Assembly: GCF_000384155.1 (NCBI RefSeq)
Contig: NZ_KB913031.1
Span: 2,660,961 to 2,724,960 of the forward strand
Origin: Methylophilus sp. 42
GTDB taxonomy: Bacteria; Pseudomonadota; Gammaproteobacteria; Burkholderiales; Methylophilaceae
Reading direction: 5' to 3'
DNA: 64,000 bases
Shown: positions 37,008-48,546 of the stretch, piece by piece
How positions within the stretch are numbered: the first letter of the stretch is position 1
Layout: every line of letters begins with the position of its first letter
Program-made: the position numbers and the translations under genes
Notes under the pieces: model-generated
Database searches by the model: none
What the model saw: only the letters and a program-made list of their open reading frames with translations
What the model was told of the DNA's origin: nothing

Positions 37008-37712
37008 TCAGGCGCCACTGCGCGGCATGCGCAAGGCAAAGCCGTTGGGGTAACGCAAATCGGCATAACGCCAGTCACTTTCCGCGATACTTGCCTGCTG
37101 GCGATACGCCGACACAAACTGTTGTAATCGCTGCTTGGCCGCTTCACGGCCTAGCATCATTTGTCGACCATCCACGGTCTTGATCTCCCAGGCACGGCGT
37201 GAGGACAAACTCAACTGCTGAATCTGCAGGGGGGTATCCGTCAGCATCTGGGCAAAACTGGCATAGCCTTGTGCCACTTCTTTAATCGCATCGCCCGGGC
37301 CGTAAAAAGTCGGCAATTGTTCATCAGACGCGGCCTGGAACAACTCGCCATGACGGTTCACCAGTGCCACGCCGCCCCAGCGACCTAGGGCCTGATGTTC
37401 TTCAATCTGCACGACAATGGTGTCCGGCCACTGGCGACGCACACTCACCTTGCGTGCCCAGGGCAATTTTTCAAATGCGGCACGCGTACGCTGCAAATCC
37501 AGGGTGTAGAAGTTCCCCTTGAGGTACTTGCTGACGATCAACTGAATCTGCTCATGATTGACATGATCCAGGTTGCCTTCGACCTGTACCTGTTTGACCG
37601 GGAAGATAGGCAAATGCAGCACCACAAACAACATGGCGTAAAGCAGCATCACCACTGCCAGTGAAAACAGCAGGTTGGCGATCCAGTTCAGCAATGTTGG
37701 TCTATCCCACAT
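37008..37712 (-). CDS. ftsQ: Cell division protein FtsQ
   Basis: Bitopic divisome protein that links early and late division proteins through FtsB/FtsL. The 234-residue protein has a short cytoplasmic tail, one transmembrane helix (about 12-34), a POTRA domain beginning PVKQVQVEGNLDHVNHEQI, and the beta domain with WARKVSVRRQWPDTIVVQIEE. It lies 17 nt after ddlB. Confidence 0.95.
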   Translation of the reverse strand: MWDRPTLLNWIANLLFSLAVVMLLYAMLFVVLHLPIFPVKQVQVEGNLDHVNHEQIQLIVSKYLKGNFYTLDLQRTRAAFEKLPWARKVSVRRQWPDTIVVQIEEHQALGRWGGVALVNRHGELFQAASDEQLPTFYGPGDAIKEVAQGYASFAQMLTDTPLQIQQLSLSSRRAWEIKTVDGRQMMLGREAAKQRLQQFVSAYRQQASIAESDWRYADLRYPNGFALRMPRSGA

Positions 37713-37729
37713 CGTCGTAGTCGTCCTCT

Positions 37730-38650
37730 TTACACTTCACGCAACGTTTGTTGCAAAATACGAATCACCAGTGCCTCAAAGTCCATGCCAGCAGCCTTGG
37801 CCGCCATCGGCACCAGGCTGTGATCCGTCATACCCGGGCTGGTATTCACTTCCAGGAAATAGTGCTTACCAGACTCATCCATCAGAAAATCGACACGGCC
37901 CCAGCCACGGCAACCCAGTACGTTAAAAGCCTGCAAGGCTTCGGCCTGGATTTGCTTTTCCTGCTCGGCAGACAGGCCGCTCGGGCAGCGATACTCGGTG
38001 TCATCACGCAAATACTTGGCTTCGTAATCGTAATATTCGTTTTTAGGCACAATGCGCACGATAGGCAGTGCAGTCTCACCCAGGATGCCGACGGTATACT
38101 CGCCGCCACCGACAAACTGCTCGGCAATCACCAGCGGGTCTGACTGTTTGGCCAGGTGATAAGCCGCCATTAAATCGCCCGCCTGTTTAACTTTGCTTAC
38201 ACCAATGCTGGAGCCTTCGTTGGCCGGTTTTACAAACAGCGGCAAGCCAAGCGCAGTGACTACATTTTCAGCATGTGTACTGTCATCCATCAGCACATAG
38301 TTAGGCGTGGTGACGCCAGCAGCCGTCCACAACAACTTGGTACGCCATTTATCCATGCCCAGCGCGGAAGCCATGACGCCGCTGCCCGTATAAGGAATAT
38401 CCATGAGTTCCAGCGCACCTTGAATCGTGCCGTCTTCACCGTAGCGACCATGCAAGGCGATAAAGGCGCGGTCAAACGCTTTCAAGGCAGACAGGTGCTG
38501 ACTGGCTGGATCAAACGCATGCGCATCCACGCCCTGACGTTGCAATGCCGCCAAGACAGCAGAACCACTTTTGAGCGACACTTCACGCTCGCCAGAACGG
38601 CCGCCGAACAGTACCGCGACCTTGCCAAATGACTGTTGACTCACACTCAT
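37730..38650 (-). CDS. ddlB: D-alanine--D-alanine ligase
   Basis: ATP-grasp ligase that makes D-Ala-D-Ala for the peptidoglycan stem. The 306-residue protein has the N-terminal [17 protein letters not shown] with the conserved Glu-Ser, [17 protein letters not shown], the ATP-grasp [14 protein letters not shown], and the metal-binding [17 protein letters not shown]. Its start overlaps the murB stop by 4 nt (ATGA). Confidence 0.97.
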   Translation of the reverse strand: MSVSQQSFGKVAVLFGGRSGEREVSLKSGSAVLAALQRQGVDAHAFDPASQHLSALKAFDRAFIALHGRYGEDGTIQGALELMDIPYTGSGVMASALGMDKWRTKLLWTAAGVTTPNYVLMDDSTHAENVVTALGLPLFVKPANEGSSIGVSKVKQAGDLMAAYHLAKQSDPLVIAEQFVGGGEYTVGILGETALPIVRIVPKNEYYDYEAKYLRDDTEYRCPSGLSAEQEKQIQAEALQAFNVLGCRGWGRVDFLMDESGKHYFLEVNTSPGMTDHSLVPMAAKAAGMDFEALVIRILQQTLREV

Positions 38651-39552
38651 ACTTTTAAAACACCTTCCCCAATCACTTTCACTTCCTGTATCAACGCGAT
38701 CCCTTGCTGTTCAAGCACCGTGGTTTTAACGTGCTCAATCAAGGTCTCAATGTCAGCTGCTGTCGCCTGACCCAAATTCACAATAAAGTTGGCATGCTTT
38801 TCAGACACCTGCGCCCCACCAATGGTGGTGCCTTTGAGTCCTGACGCTTCTATCAACCTGGCAGCAAAATCACCCTCAGGATTCCTGAACGTTGATCCTG
38901 CGCTCGGCATATTCAGTGGCTGGCTCGCCAGGCGTTTTGCCAGCAACTGTTTAATCTGTTCGGCAGACGCTTGACCATCGCCCGCGGGTACCGCAAACCA
39001 GCTGCCCAGAAACCACTCGTCTGCCGCCGGATGCACCACATGGCGATAGCTAGGCCGGTATTCCGTACGTGATCGCACTTGCACATCACCACGACGATTA
39101 ATCGTTTTTACCTGATCTACCCATTGCCAAGTTTCACCACCATAACAACCAGCATTCATCGCCAGCGCACCGCCTACGGTGCCTGGAATACCCGCCATAA
39201 ACTCCGCACCTGCTTTATTGTGACTGGCAGCAAAACGGGCCAATTTGGCGCAAGTCACACCGGCATCGGCGTACACACGTTCACCGTGCATCTCCAGCGC
39301 TTGCAGCGCCTGGTGCATCACCACGACTGTGCCGCGCACACCGCCATCACGCACCAGCAAGTTACTGCCCAGACCAATAAAGGTCAGTGGTTCGCTGGCT
39401 GGCAATTGCTGCAAAAACTGCTGCAGATGTTCTACGCTATCAGCCAGCACCAGGCGGTCTGCCGGACCACCGACGCGCCAGCTGGTATAGCGTGCCAATG
39501 GCTCGTTATTCAGCACTTGCAGGCCAGTCGCTTTTAATCCTGAGGCGCTCAT
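38647..39552 (-). CDS. murB: UDP-N-acetylenolpyruvoylglucosamine reductase
   Basis: FAD- and NADPH-dependent enzyme that completes UDP-MurNAc synthesis. The 301-residue protein has the FAD-binding segment [17 protein letters not shown], then [20 protein letters not shown] and the catalytic serine in [20 protein letters not shown], with the C-terminal [11 protein letters not shown]. It overlaps murC and ddlB by 4 nt on each side. Confidence 0.97.
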   Translation of the reverse strand: MSASGLKATGLQVLNNEPLARYTSWRVGGPADRLVLADSVEHLQQFLQQLPASEPLTFIGLGSNLLVRDGGVRGTVVVMHQALQALEMHGERVYADAGVTCAKLARFAASHNKAGAEFMAGIPGTVGGALAMNAGCYGGETWQWVDQVKTINRRGDVQVRSRTEYRPSYRHVVHPAADEWFLGSWFAVPAGDGQASAEQIKQLLAKRLASQPLNMPSAGSTFRNPEGDFAARLIEASGLKGTTIGGAQVSEKHANFIVNLGQATAADIETLIEHVKTTVLEQQGIALIQEVKVIGEGVLKV

Positions 39553-40943
39553 ACGCTGGCCAGCTCCCTGGTTCTCGCTGCGACGCTGCCAATGTTGCCA
39601 GCCCCCATCACCACCACTACATCACCCGGTTGTACACTTTCCAGGATGGTGGCAGGCAATTCATCGGTGGTTTCGACGAAACGCGGCTCGACCTTGCCAT
39701 TGACGCGAATGGCGCGAATCAGGCTACGCGTATCCGCGGCCACAATCGGTGTCTCCCCAGCCGAGTACACTTCTGTCAGCAACAAGGCATCAACGGTGGA
39801 CAACACTTTGACGAAATCTTCAAAGCAGTCACGCGTACGCGTGTAACGATGCGGCTGGAACGCCAGCACCAGTCGGCGATCTGGAAAAGCGCCACGCGCC
39901 GCCGCAATCACTGCCTGCATCTCAATCGGGTGATGACCGTAGTCATCCACCAGGGTAAAGTGACCGCCATTGACCGGAATCTCGCCATAACGCTCAAAAC
40001 GACGACCAACGCCGCGGAACTCTGCCAGGGCTTTCAGAATGGCCGCATCCGGCACATTCAATTCGGTGGCAATCGCAATCGCGGCCAGCGCGTTCAATAC
40101 ATAATGATGGCCGGGCAAGTTCAGTGTCACTTCGTTGCGCACTGTCACGCCGTTTTTACGCACTAGCGTGAAATGCATCTTGCCGTTATCGGCCACAATA
40201 TTCTCGGCACGAATTGCAGCCTCTTCATGTGTGCCGTAAGTGGTGACCGGGCGGGTCACGCGCGGCAGGATTTCACGCACATTGGCATCATCAATACACA
40301 ACACCGCCATGCCCCAGAATGGTATCTGCTGCAAAAATTCAACGAACGCGGTTTTGAGCTTCTCAAAACTGTGTTCATAAGTATCCATATGGTCCTGGTC
40401 GATATTGGTCACCACCGCCATGATCGGGGTCAGGTGCAAGAAGGACGCATCAGACTCGTCAGCTTCCACCACGATCCACTCACCCGTGCCCAGGCGTGCA
40501 TTGGCACTGGCGGCCTCCAGTTTGCCGCCGATGACAAAGGTCGGGTCCATATCTGCTTCGGCCAGAATGCTGGCAATCAGGCTGGTGGTCGTGGTTTTGC
40601 CATGCGTACCGGCGATGGCAATACCTTGCTTAAAGCGCATAAGTTCTGCCAGCATCACTGCGCGCGGAATTACCGGCACCTTACGCGCACGTGCGGCGAT
40701 GATTTCCGGGTTTTCTTCGTTAATGGCACTGGAGACCACCACCACATCGGCATCATTCAGGTGCTCGGTCGCGTGCCCCTGAAACACCGTTGCACCAAAA
40801 CCTTGCAGGCGTTTGGTGGTCGCATTGCTGGCCAGGTCAGAGCCGCTGACTTCAAAATCCAGGTTCAGCAACACCTCGGCAATGCCGCTCATGCCTGAGC
40901 CGCCGATACCGATAAAATGTATTTTTTTAACTTTATGTTTCAT
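39549..40943 (-). CDS. murC: UDP-N-acetylmuramate--L-alanine ligase
   Basis: ATP-dependent Mur ligase that adds L-Ala to UDP-MurNAc. The 464-residue protein has the UDP-binding N-terminal domain ([18 protein letters not shown]), the P-loop [15 protein letters not shown], the [13 protein letters not shown] metal/ATP segment, and the C-terminal domain with [14 protein letters not shown]. It is translationally coupled to murG and murB by 4-nt overlaps. Confidence 0.97.
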   Translation of the reverse strand: MKHKVKKIHFIGIGGSGMSGIAEVLLNLDFEVSGSDLASNATTKRLQGFGATVFQGHATEHLNDADVVVVSSAINEENPEIIAARARKVPVIPRAVMLAELMRFKQGIAIAGTHGKTTTTSLIASILAEADMDPTFVIGGKLEAASANARLGTGEWIVVEADESDASFLHLTPIMAVVTNIDQDHMDTYEHSFEKLKTAFVEFLQQIPFWGMAVLCIDDANVREILPRVTRPVTTYGTHEEAAIRAENIVADNGKMHFTLVRKNGVTVRNEVTLNLPGHHYVLNALAAIAIATELNVPDAAILKALAEFRGVGRRFERYGEIPVNGGHFTLVDDYGHHPIEMQAVIAAARGAFPDRRLVLAFQPHRYTRTRDCFEDFVKVLSTVDALLLTEVYSAGETPIVAADTRSLIRAIRVNGKVEPRFVETTDELPATILESVQPGDVVVVMGAGNIGSVAARTRELASV

Positions 40944-42040
40944 GCTGAACCTGGTGTTCCTTTTTTATTGCCTGTCGCCAGCTGCTGGCAAATTTGTGCA
41001 ACCTGTTGCGTGGCTTGCGGCCTGGCCAGCGCCCGTGCTTTCTGTGCCATCGCCAGGCAAGTCGGTCTATCCAGCGTTTGCAAAGTCGCCGCTAATTGCG
41101 CGACATCCATATCACGCTGCTGTATCAGCAAAGCCGCACCTGCCTGCTGCAAATAAGCCGCATTCGTTGTCTGGTGATCATCCACCGCAAATGGGAACGG
41201 CACCAGGATGCTGGCGGCACCAACATTAGCCAGTTCAGCCACGGTCAATGCCCCAGCGCGGCAAACCACCAAATCCGCCCAGGCATACACTTCAGCCATA
41301 TCGTGGATAAAGGCACGGCAATCTGCAGCTACACCAGCATCGGCATAAGCCTTTTTCAGAGCCTCAAACTGTTTTTCACCGGCCTGGTGAATAATCTGCG
41401 GACGCGCATTGACAGGTAATTGCGCAAACGCCTGTGGCAACAAGGTATTCAAGGCGACCGCACCCAGGCTGCCGCCTACCACTAACACGCGCAACACGCC
41501 ATGATGGTCGGCAAAACGTTGTTCCGGTGTGGGCAATGTCGTAATGCCTTCACGCACCGGATTACCCACCATCTCGCCTTTAGTGCCCAAAGCCCCCGGA
41601 AAACCAGTCAATACACGGTGAGCGATCTTGGCCAACACTTTATTGGTCAGCCCTGCAATTGAGTTTTGCTCATGAATCACCAGCGGTATACCCGCCAACC
41701 TGGCCATCACACCGCCCGGAAACGCCGCAAAACCGCCCATGCCCAGCACCACATCCGGCTGATGTTGGCGGATGGCTTGTCTGGCTTGTGCAAAGGCGCG
41801 CACCAGCTTCACGGGTAAAGTCAGCCAGCCCAGCAGGCCTTTGCCACGCACGCCTCGCATCGTCATCATGGCTTTGTCATAAGGTTTGTCGGCAATCAGG
41901 CGGTTTTCCATACCGCCTTCAGTGGCCAGCCAGACGATTTTCCAGCCTTGCGCATGCAGCGCGTCGGCCACCGCCATGGCTGGGTAAACATGCCCACCGG
42001 TGCCACCGGCCATCACCATCAATGTGTATGAACGGCTCAT
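40940..42040 (-). CDS. murG: Lipid II synthase (MurG glycosyltransferase)
   Basis: Transfers GlcNAc from UDP-GlcNAc to lipid I on the cytoplasmic face of the membrane. The 366-residue protein begins with the GT28 glycine loop [19 protein letters not shown] and has the second loop [16 protein letters not shown] and the donor site [15 protein letters not shown]. The frame is open 60 codons upstream, but the start at 42040 was chosen because it overlaps the ftsW stop (TGATG) and begins at the family's usual N-terminus. Confidence 0.96.
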   Translation of the reverse strand: MSRSYTLMVMAGGTGGHVYPAMAVADALHAQGWKIVWLATEGGMENRLIADKPYDKAMMTMRGVRGKGLLGWLTLPVKLVRAFAQARQAIRQHQPDVVLGMGGFAAFPGGVMARLAGIPLVIHEQNSIAGLTNKVLAKIAHRVLTGFPGALGTKGEMVGNPVREGITTLPTPEQRFADHHGVLRVLVVGGSLGAVALNTLLPQAFAQLPVNARPQIIHQAGEKQFEALKKAYADAGVAADCRAFIHDMAEVYAWADLVVCRAGALTVAELANVGAASILVPFPFAVDDHQTTNAAYLQQAGAALLIQQRDMDVAQLAATLQTLDRPTCLAMAQKARALARPQATQQVAQICQQLATGNKKGTPGSA

Positions 42041-43188
42041 CAGTTCAAGCCTTTCTGCAAGCGACGGTTCTCGAAATCGATACGCAGCAGCACCGACAGC
42101 GCAATGCAATTCGCCAGGATGCCGCTGCCGCCGTAAGACAACAATGGCAAAGTCAGCCCTTTGGTCGGCAGCAGGCCCATGTTCACGCCCATATTGATAA
42201 AGCCTTGCACGCCCATCCACACACCAATGCCTTGCGCCAGCAAGGCAGAGTAATAACGTTCGTTAGCCACGGCTTCTTTGGCGATACTGAAGGCACGGAT
42301 AACCAGCCAGGCAAACAGCAACACCACCACCAGCACGCCGACATACCCCAGCTCTTCAGCCACCACCGCCAGCAGGAAGTCGGTATGCGCTTCTGGCAAA
42401 TACAATAATTTTTCTACGCTGCCACCGAGACCTACGCCCCAGAACTCGCCACGGCCAAACGCGATCAGCGCATGTGACAACTGGTAACCGGTATCAAACG
42501 GGTCATCAAACGGATTCAAAAAGCCCTTCATACGCTCCAGACGATAGGGCTCCATTACCACCAGGCCGATCACAGCCAATGGCAAGGCGCCTAGCATGGC
42601 CAGGAACACCTTCAGGTTGACGCCGCCCAGCCACATGATAGAGAACGCGATGGAGGCGGTGACGGCAAAGGCACCGAAATCCGGCTCCTTCAGTAGCAAC
42701 ACCCCAACAAAGACCATCACGCCCAGCATGGGCAAGAATCCTTTTTTAAAGCTATGCATGCTGCCGGCTTTGCGTACAGCGTAATCGGAGGCATACATGG
42801 CGATAAACAGCTTCATGAGTTCTGAAGGTTGCAGATTCATGACGAGCAAGGAAATCCAGCGACGGCTGCCGTTGACCACTTTGCCGATGCCTGGAATCAG
42901 CACCATGATCAGCAAGACGATGCCCATAATGAACAGGTAAGGCGACATCTTTTGCCACCAGGCCATAGGCACCTGGAACACAATCACGGCCGCCACCAGG
43001 CCGACCACGATATACAAGGCCTGACGCATCAGGAAATAGGTGCTGTTATGACCAAACATCTTGCTTGAATCTGCGTAAGCAATTGAGGCGGAATACACCA
43101 TGACCATGCCAAACGCCAGCAATGACAACACTACCCACAACAGCGATACATCGTAGTTGGGGGAGTTATAACGCTCGCGGTTCATCAT
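42040..43188 (-). CDS. ftsW: Peptidoglycan glycosyltransferase FtsW (SEDS family)
   Basis: Septal glycan polymerase that works with FtsI. The 382-residue protein has about ten transmembrane helices, with LQPSELMKLFIAMYASDY, the catalytic Asp region KEPDFGAFAV (large loop) and the C-terminal SEDS signature NMGVNMGLLPTKGLTLPLLSYGGSG. The start at 43188 was chosen because it overlaps the murD stop (TGATG); 43203 is also open. Confidence 0.96.
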   Translation of the reverse strand: MMNRERYNSPNYDVSLLWVVLSLLAFGMVMVYSASIAYADSSKMFGHNSTYFLMRQALYIVVGLVAAVIVFQVPMAWWQKMSPYLFIMGIVLLIMVLIPGIGKVVNGSRRWISLLVMNLQPSELMKLFIAMYASDYAVRKAGSMHSFKKGFLPMLGVMVFVGVLLLKEPDFGAFAVTASIAFSIMWLGGVNLKVFLAMLGALPLAVIGLVVMEPYRLERMKGFLNPFDDPFDTGYQLSHALIAFGRGEFWGVGLGGSVEKLLYLPEAHTDFLLAVVAEELGYVGVLVVVLLFAWLVIRAFSIAKEAVANERYYSALLAQGIGVWMGVQGFINMGVNMGLLPTKGLTLPLLSYGGSGILANCIALSVLLRIDFENRRLQKGLN

Positions 43189-44558
43189 CAATGGCCCAAG
43201 CATGCGGCCTCCATGGTTTTCACAGCCTCAACGAACACTTCGGCCCTATGTTCGTAATTGCGGAACATATCAAAGCTGGCGCAAGCTGGTGATAACAGGA
43301 CGGCATCGCCCGCTTCGGCCAAGGTTTTGGCAATATGGACAGCGGCGGTTAAATCAACCGCATCGACGACTGGCAATTGCAGGTTATGCAGGACCTGCTG
43401 GATTTTTGGCGCATCGCGACCGATAAGCACCACGGCTCTGGCGTGATGCAAAATTGCTTCACGCAAAGGTGTAAAATCCTGGCCCTTGCCATCACCACCG
43501 GCGATCAATACTACTTTTTGCGGCTTGCCCTGCTTGAGCATGCCACTAATCGCAGCGCAGGTCGCGCCGACATTGGTGCCTTTAGAATCATCATAGAAAT
43601 CGACATCGTCGATATTTGCCACCCACTCTACGCGATGCGGCAAGCCTGCAAATGCCTGCACCGTATGCAGGATAGAGACTTTGTCGATGCCGATCGCTTG
43701 TGTCAGCGCAATGGCTGCCAGCGCGTTGGCGATATTGTGTTTGCCGCGAATCTGCAAGCTGTCAGCTTCAATGTAATGACGGTTGCCCGCGCATAACCAG
43801 CCGGCGTCGTTGAGGCCGTAATCATTGATCGATGGTGCCGGATTCACACCAAACGACACCTGTGGCAGCTGACCAGCCAAGGCCGCACTGGCAGGGTCAT
43901 CACGATTCACCACAGCAATGCGCGCGTGTTGGTAAATGCGTGCCTTGGCTTGCGCATAACCTTCCATGCCGTCATAGCGATCCATATGATCTTCAGACAG
44001 GTTGAGAATAGTCGCCGCATCTATTTGCAGTTGATGGATACCTTCCAGCTGGAAGCTGGATAACTCCAGCACATAAACATCAGGCGCCGTCATCTGCAAG
44101 GTATCCAGCACCGGTAAACCGATATTGCCGGCAACAATGGTATTCAATCCAGCCTGCTTGCAGATTTCACCCACCAGTGACGTGACGGTCGTTTTACCGT
44201 TGGAACCGGTAATCGCGATCACCTTGGCATAAGGGGCACGGAAGCGCGCAAACAACTCGACATCGCCGACCACATGCTTGCCCTGTGCCATCAGCTGTGC
44301 AATGACTGGCTCGTTGAGTGAGACGCCAGGACTGGCCACAATCAAATCCATGCTGGATAACAAGACATGGTTAAAAGGTCCCAGGTGGCACTCCACCTCC
44401 GGAAACTCCGCAAGCAAACGATCTTGCCCGGCCGGGTGCAGGCGTGAGTCGAACATCACTACATCTGCGCCCATATGGCGCAGCCAGCGCAAAGCCGAGA
44501 AGCCGGTGTCACCCAGTCCCAGTACTGCAATCCGCTGTTGTTCAAACTGTTTTTTCAT
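43188..44558 (-). CDS. murD: UDP-N-acetylmuramoylalanine--D-glutamate ligase
   Basis: Mur ligase that adds D-Glu. The 456-residue protein has the N-terminal AVLGLGDTGFSALRWL, the P-loop [18 protein letters not shown], the ELSSFQLEG segment, NLSEDHMDRYDGMEGYAQAK and the C-terminal SPACASFDMFRNYEHRAEVF. The ATG at 44558 was preferred to a GTG six bases upstream. It lies 28 nt after mraY. Confidence 0.97.
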   Translation of the reverse strand: MKKQFEQQRIAVLGLGDTGFSALRWLRHMGADVVMFDSRLHPAGQDRLLAEFPEVECHLGPFNHVLLSSMDLIVASPGVSLNEPVIAQLMAQGKHVVGDVELFARFRAPYAKVIAITGSNGKTTVTSLVGEICKQAGLNTIVAGNIGLPVLDTLQMTAPDVYVLELSSFQLEGIHQLQIDAATILNLSEDHMDRYDGMEGYAQAKARIYQHARIAVVNRDDPASAALAGQLPQVSFGVNPAPSINDYGLNDAGWLCAGNRHYIEADSLQIRGKHNIANALAAIALTQAIGIDKVSILHTVQAFAGLPHRVEWVANIDDVDFYDDSKGTNVGATCAAISGMLKQGKPQKVVLIAGGDGKGQDFTPLREAILHHARAVVLIGRDAPKIQQVLHNLQLPVVDAVDLTAAVHIAKTLAEAGDAVLLSPACASFDMFRNYEHRAEVFVEAVKTMEAACLGH

Positions 44559-44586
44559 GTTCACGCCTGACGATGCATTCCGTGTC

Positions 44587-45690
44587 TTATCGCAACTTCA
44601 AGGTGGATAACCCCACCAGCACCAACATCATGGTAATAATCCAGAAACGCACGACGACTTGCGTCTCTTTCCAGCCTTTTTGCTCGTAGTGATGATGCAA
44701 AGGCGCCATCAGAAAAATACGCTTGCCGGTACCTGTCATCTTCTTGGTATATTTGAAATACAGCACCTGTGCCGCCACCGAGAAGGTTTCAATCACAAAC
44801 ACACCGCCCATGATGAACAGTACGATCTCCTGGCGCACAATCACCGCCACTACACCTAGTGCAGCACCCAGTGCCAACGCGCCGACATCGCCCATAAACA
44901 CTTCTGCCGGATAAGCGTTAAACCACAAAAAGCCCAAGCCGGCACCCGCCATGGCCGCGCAAAACACCATCAATTCGCTGGCACCGGCGACATAAGGAAT
45001 CCCCAAGTATTTGGAAAACACTGCGTGACCAGCCACATAAGAGAAAATCGCCAGCGCACTGCCGACCATCACGGTTGGCAAGGTCGCCAGGCCATCCAGG
45101 CCGTCGGTCAGGTTCACGGCGTTGCTGCTACCGACAATCACCAGGTAAGTCAGCACGATGAAGCCCACTGCGCCCAGCGGAAACACCAGGTGCTTGAAGA
45201 AAGGCACGATCAGCGTCGTTTCTACCGGCGTTGTCGCCGTTGCATACAGGAAGCCGGCGACACCAAAACCCACCAGGCTTTGCCAGAAGTATTTTTCTTT
45301 GGCAGACAAACCCTTAGGATTCTTGTAGACCACTTTGCGGTAGTCATCGACCCAGCCCACCGCGCCAAAACCCAGCGTGGTAATCAGTACCACCCAGATA
45401 AAGCGGTTATGCAGGTTGCCCCACAGCAAAGTCGATACTGAAATCGCCACCAGGATCAGGGCACCGCCCATGGTTGGTGTACCTGCCTTGACCAGGTGTG
45501 TTTGTGGACCATCATCACGTACCGCCTGGCCGACCTTGTACTCGGTCAGCTTGCGGATCATGGCCGGGCCAACCAGGAATGAGATCGCCAGCGCCGTCAG
45601 CGTCGCCAGGACGGCACGGAAGGTGATGTAATTAAATACATGAAATCCGTGTACATCCGATGCCAGCCATTTCGTCAGTTCTAATAACAT
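44587..45690 (-). CDS. mraY: Phospho-N-acetylmuramoyl-pentapeptide transferase
   Basis: Inner-membrane enzyme that forms lipid I from UDP-MurNAc-pentapeptide and undecaprenyl phosphate. The 367-residue protein has about ten transmembrane helices and the conserved cytoplasmic motifs [11 protein letters not shown], the aspartate pair in [44 protein letters not shown] and [15 protein letters not shown]. Confidence 0.98.
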   Translation of the reverse strand: MLLELTKWLASDVHGFHVFNYITFRAVLATLTALAISFLVGPAMIRKLTEYKVGQAVRDDGPQTHLVKAGTPTMGGALILVAISVSTLLWGNLHNRFIWVVLITTLGFGAVGWVDDYRKVVYKNPKGLSAKEKYFWQSLVGFGVAGFLYATATTPVETTLIVPFFKHLVFPLGAVGFIVLTYLVIVGSSNAVNLTDGLDGLATLPTVMVGSALAIFSYVAGHAVFSKYLGIPYVAGASELMVFCAAMAGAGLGFLWFNAYPAEVFMGDVGALALGAALGVVAVIVRQEIVLFIMGGVFVIETFSVAAQVLYFKYTKKMTGTGKRIFLMAPLHHHYEQKGWKETQVVVRFWIITMMLVLVGLSTLKLR

Positions 45691-45697
45691 ATGTTCC

Positions 45698-47089
45698 CTA
45701 TTTCCCCACTAATCCAGTGGCTTGCGATTCCACCAACGATTCCACTAGCGCATTCACCACACGCTCCATTTGCATAAAGCGCGAGCCTTTTACCAACACC
45801 ACATCATCGGCGGTGGTCTCTGCCTGCAAAGCAGAAACCAAGGCTTCTATCGAAGCAAAATGGTGTGCTTGCGCACCGAACGCCTGCACTGCGGCCTGCG
45901 TGAATTGACCCAGTGCATACAATTTGCCAATCCCTTGCTGTTTTGCATAACGACCGATCTGCGCATGCATAGCTTCTGCATCTGGCCCCAGCTCTCCCAT
46001 ATCACCCATCACAAACAACGTGTTTGAACCGGCATTTTTCAATACATCCAGCGCCGCCTGCATGGAATCCGGGTTGGCGTTATACGTGTCATCAATCACT
46101 TTGGCGCCGTTAGCAGCCACTTTCACTTGCAAACGCCCTTTGACCCCGGCGAAGCCTTGCAACCCTTGGGCAACATCGGCCAGACTGGCACCTGCGGCTA
46201 AACTCGCAGCGGCAGCGGCCAATGCATTCATGATGTTGTGCACGCCCGGCACTGCCAGTGTTAACGTGATGCTGTTGCCCTGATAATGCAGCTTGAAGCC
46301 AGCCTCAGCATCCAGCACTTCACCACAAACATCGGCGGCGGCGTGCAAGCCAAAACTCAGCACACGACGCCCTGCGTTCAAACCACGCCAGTCGTCAGCA
46401 AACTCACTGTCCGCATTAATCACGGCGATACCGTCATGGTTCAAGCCTGCAAATATCTCGCCTTTGGCTTTGGCAATGTTTGCACGCGAACCCAATTCGC
46501 CAATATGCGCCGTCCCGGCGTTGTTAATCACCGCCACATTCGGGCGTGCCAGGCGGGTCAGGTAATCAATCTCACCTAAATGATTCATACCCATTTCAAT
46601 CACGGCACAGCGATGATTTGCACGCAAACGCAACAAGGTCAGCGGCATACCGATATCGTTATTAAAGTTACCGGCCGTGGCCAATACTTTGTCAGCGCTG
46701 CCGACATGCACTTGCATAATGGCGGCAATCATTTCCTTGGTAGTGGTCTTGCCATTACTGCCGGTGACCGCAATCAGCGGTAAGGCCAACTGCTGGCGCC
46801 ACCAACTGGCTAACTGCCCCAAAGCCAGGCGCGTATCCTTGACCAGCACCGTCGGCAAACCACCATCGACAGGCTTGCTCACCAGCGCAGCAACAGCACC
46901 TTGCGTCGCCACTTGCGGCAAGAAATCATGGCCATCAAACTTTTCACCTGGCAAGGCAACGAACAACTGGCCGGCTTGCACGCGACGGCTATCGGTATCG
47001 ACAGAGGTCACAGTGACATCCGCGCCATGCCCATTCACCGCCTGTAAACGGCCTTGTAATACTTCAGCAATCGTTTGCAGCGCGATCAT
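45698..47089 (-). CDS. murF: UDP-N-acetylmuramoyl-tripeptide--D-alanyl-D-alanine ligase
   Basis: Mur ligase that adds D-Ala-D-Ala to finish the pentapeptide. The 463-residue protein has the N-terminal substrate domain, the P-loop [18 protein letters not shown], the conserved [19 protein letters not shown] and the C-terminal [15 protein letters not shown]. The start at 47089 overlaps the murE stop (ATGA); an upstream extension of 22 charged residues in the same frame lies wholly inside murE and is rejected. Confidence 0.97.
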   Translation of the reverse strand: MIALQTIAEVLQGRLQAVNGHGADVTVTSVDTDSRRVQAGQLFVALPGEKFDGHDFLPQVATQGAVAALVSKPVDGGLPTVLVKDTRLALGQLASWWRQQLALPLIAVTGSNGKTTTKEMIAAIMQVHVGSADKVLATAGNFNNDIGMPLTLLRLRANHRCAVIEMGMNHLGEIDYLTRLARPNVAVINNAGTAHIGELGSRANIAKAKGEIFAGLNHDGIAVINADSEFADDWRGLNAGRRVLSFGLHAAADVCGEVLDAEAGFKLHYQGNSITLTLAVPGVHNIMNALAAAAASLAAGASLADVAQGLQGFAGVKGRLQVKVAANGAKVIDDTYNANPDSMQAALDVLKNAGSNTLFVMGDMGELGPDAEAMHAQIGRYAKQQGIGKLYALGQFTQAAVQAFGAQAHHFASIEALVSALQAETTADDVVLVKGSRFMQMERVVNALVESLVESQATGLVGK

Positions 47090-48546
47090 GCCTGTGCCTT
47101 TTGATTCAAAGCGTTCTGATTCAATACGTTTTTTTTCAACGCGCTTTGCACCCAAGCGGCATCGCTAAATGGATAGCGTATGCCCTGGATCTCCTGATAA
47201 TCTTCATGGCCTTTACCGGCGACCAGCACCACATCGCCCTTGCCAGCCTGGCTAATGGCGAGAGCAATGGCTTTGGCCCTGTCGGTTTCCACGGTCACTT
47301 CACGCGCCATGCCTTCGGCAATCGCCGCAATAATCGCGTAAGGATTTTCACTGCGTGGATTGTCATTGGTCACCATCACGCTATCCGCCAACGTGTCGGC
47401 AATTCGGCCCATTTCGCTGCGCTTGCCGCTGTCACGGTCGCCACCGCAGCCAAACACGCAGCTCAATTTGCCGCGCGCCTGAATACGCAAGGTATGTAAT
47501 GCTTTTTCCAGGGCATCTGGCGTATGCGCATAGTCAACCACAACCAATGGCAAATCACCGCCGCCAAACATCTGCATGCGCCCTGCCACCGGCACCAGGC
47601 CAGATACCGCTTGCAGCGCTGCTGGTAAAGCCACGTCCTGCGCTAATAAACAAGCCAGCACAGCCAAGGCGTTATAGACATTGAACTGCCCTAGGGCATG
47701 CAACTGAATATCGCCGTTGCCTTGTGCCGTACGCACCTGAATTTCAAAACCGGTGGCATGCATGGTGACAGCGGTTGCGCACACATCCGCCTCCTGATGC
47801 AGGCCATAACTCAATACTTTTTTACCTTGCTTACGCAGGTCTTCAATCAATGCCAGGCCAAATGCATCATCAGCATTCACTACAGCAGCCGACAGGGTTT
47901 GCCAGTCAAACAGTTTGCGTTTGGCCGCCTGGTAGGCTTCCATGGTCAGGTGATAATCAAGATGATCACGCGTGATATTGGTTAGCACCGCGACATCAAA
48001 GGCTACGCCATTGACACGGCCTTGATCCAGACCGTGAGAAGACACCTCCATGGCCACCGTGCGCACATCATCCAGCACAAAATTCGCCAGCACTTTTTGC
48101 AGCTCTACCGGGCCGGGCGTGGTATTTTGCGTCGGCTGCAAATCGTCCAGCGCGCCATTACCCAATGTGCCAATCACAGCAGACTTTTGTTGCAGGAAAC
48201 GGTAAGCCTGGGCCAGCCAGTGCGTAACCGTTGTTTTGCCGTTGGTGCCGGTCACCCCTATGCACCACATTTGTTCGGACGGGTCTTTATAAAACTGGCT
48301 GGCAATATGACCAACCTGGGACTTGAGGTCAGCAATGGCGATGTTATGTACAGTCCAGGATGGATTCCAGTCGAAACCCTGACTATCCCAGATCACGGTA
48401 TTGGCGCCTTTGGCAATCGCATCTTCAATATAATCGCGGCCATCGCTGTGCTGGCCCGGGTAAGCCAGGAACAAGCCATGCTTTTCTACCTGGCGGCTAT
48501 CTGCGGTGATGCCATGTACCGGCGCTGGAATAATATATTTACTCAC
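47086..48546 (-). CDS. murE: UDP-MurNAc-L-Ala-D-Glu--meso-diaminopimelate ligase
   Basis: Mur ligase that adds the third residue. The 486-residue protein has the P-loop GVTGTNGKTTVTHWLAQAY, MEVSSHGLDQGR, ITRDHLDYH, and the DNPR signature (VTNDNPRSENP) that marks meso-diaminopimelate specificity. The C-terminus carries an unusual short tail from a 15-nt tandem repeat (NVLNQ/NALNQ, codons in 47099-47128). It overlaps ftsI and murF by 4 nt on each side. Confidence 0.97.
   Translation of the reverse strand: MSKYIIPAPVHGITADSRQVEKHGLFLAYPGQHSDGRDYIEDAIAKGANTVIWDSQGFDWNPSWTVHNIAIADLKSQVGHIASQFYKDPSEQMWCIGVTGTNGKTTVTHWLAQAYRFLQQKSAVIGTLGNGALDDLQPTQNTTPGPVELQKVLANFVLDDVRTVAMEVSSHGLDQGRVNGVAFDVAVLTNITRDHLDYHLTMEAYQAAKRKLFDWQTLSAAVVNADDAFGLALIEDLRKQGKKVLSYGLHQEADVCATAVTMHATGFEIQVRTAQGNGDIQLHALGQFNVYNALAVLACLLAQDVALPAALQAVSGLVPVAGRMQMFGGGDLPLVVVDYAHTPDALEKALHTLRIQARGKLSCVFGCGGDRDSGKRSEMGRIADTLADSVMVTNDNPRSENPYAIIAAIAEGMAREVTVETDRAKAIALAISQAGKGDVVLVAGKGHEDYQEIQGIRYPFSDAAWVQSALKKNVLNQNALNQKAQA

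Noticed and set aside
42041-42220. An upstream extension of murG by 60 residues
   Set aside because: It overlaps ftsW, is not family-like, and the normal MurG N-terminus starts at 42040.
47090-47155. An upstream extension of murF by 22 charged residues
   Set aside because: It lies wholly inside murE, is low complexity, and the ATGA overlap gives a better start.
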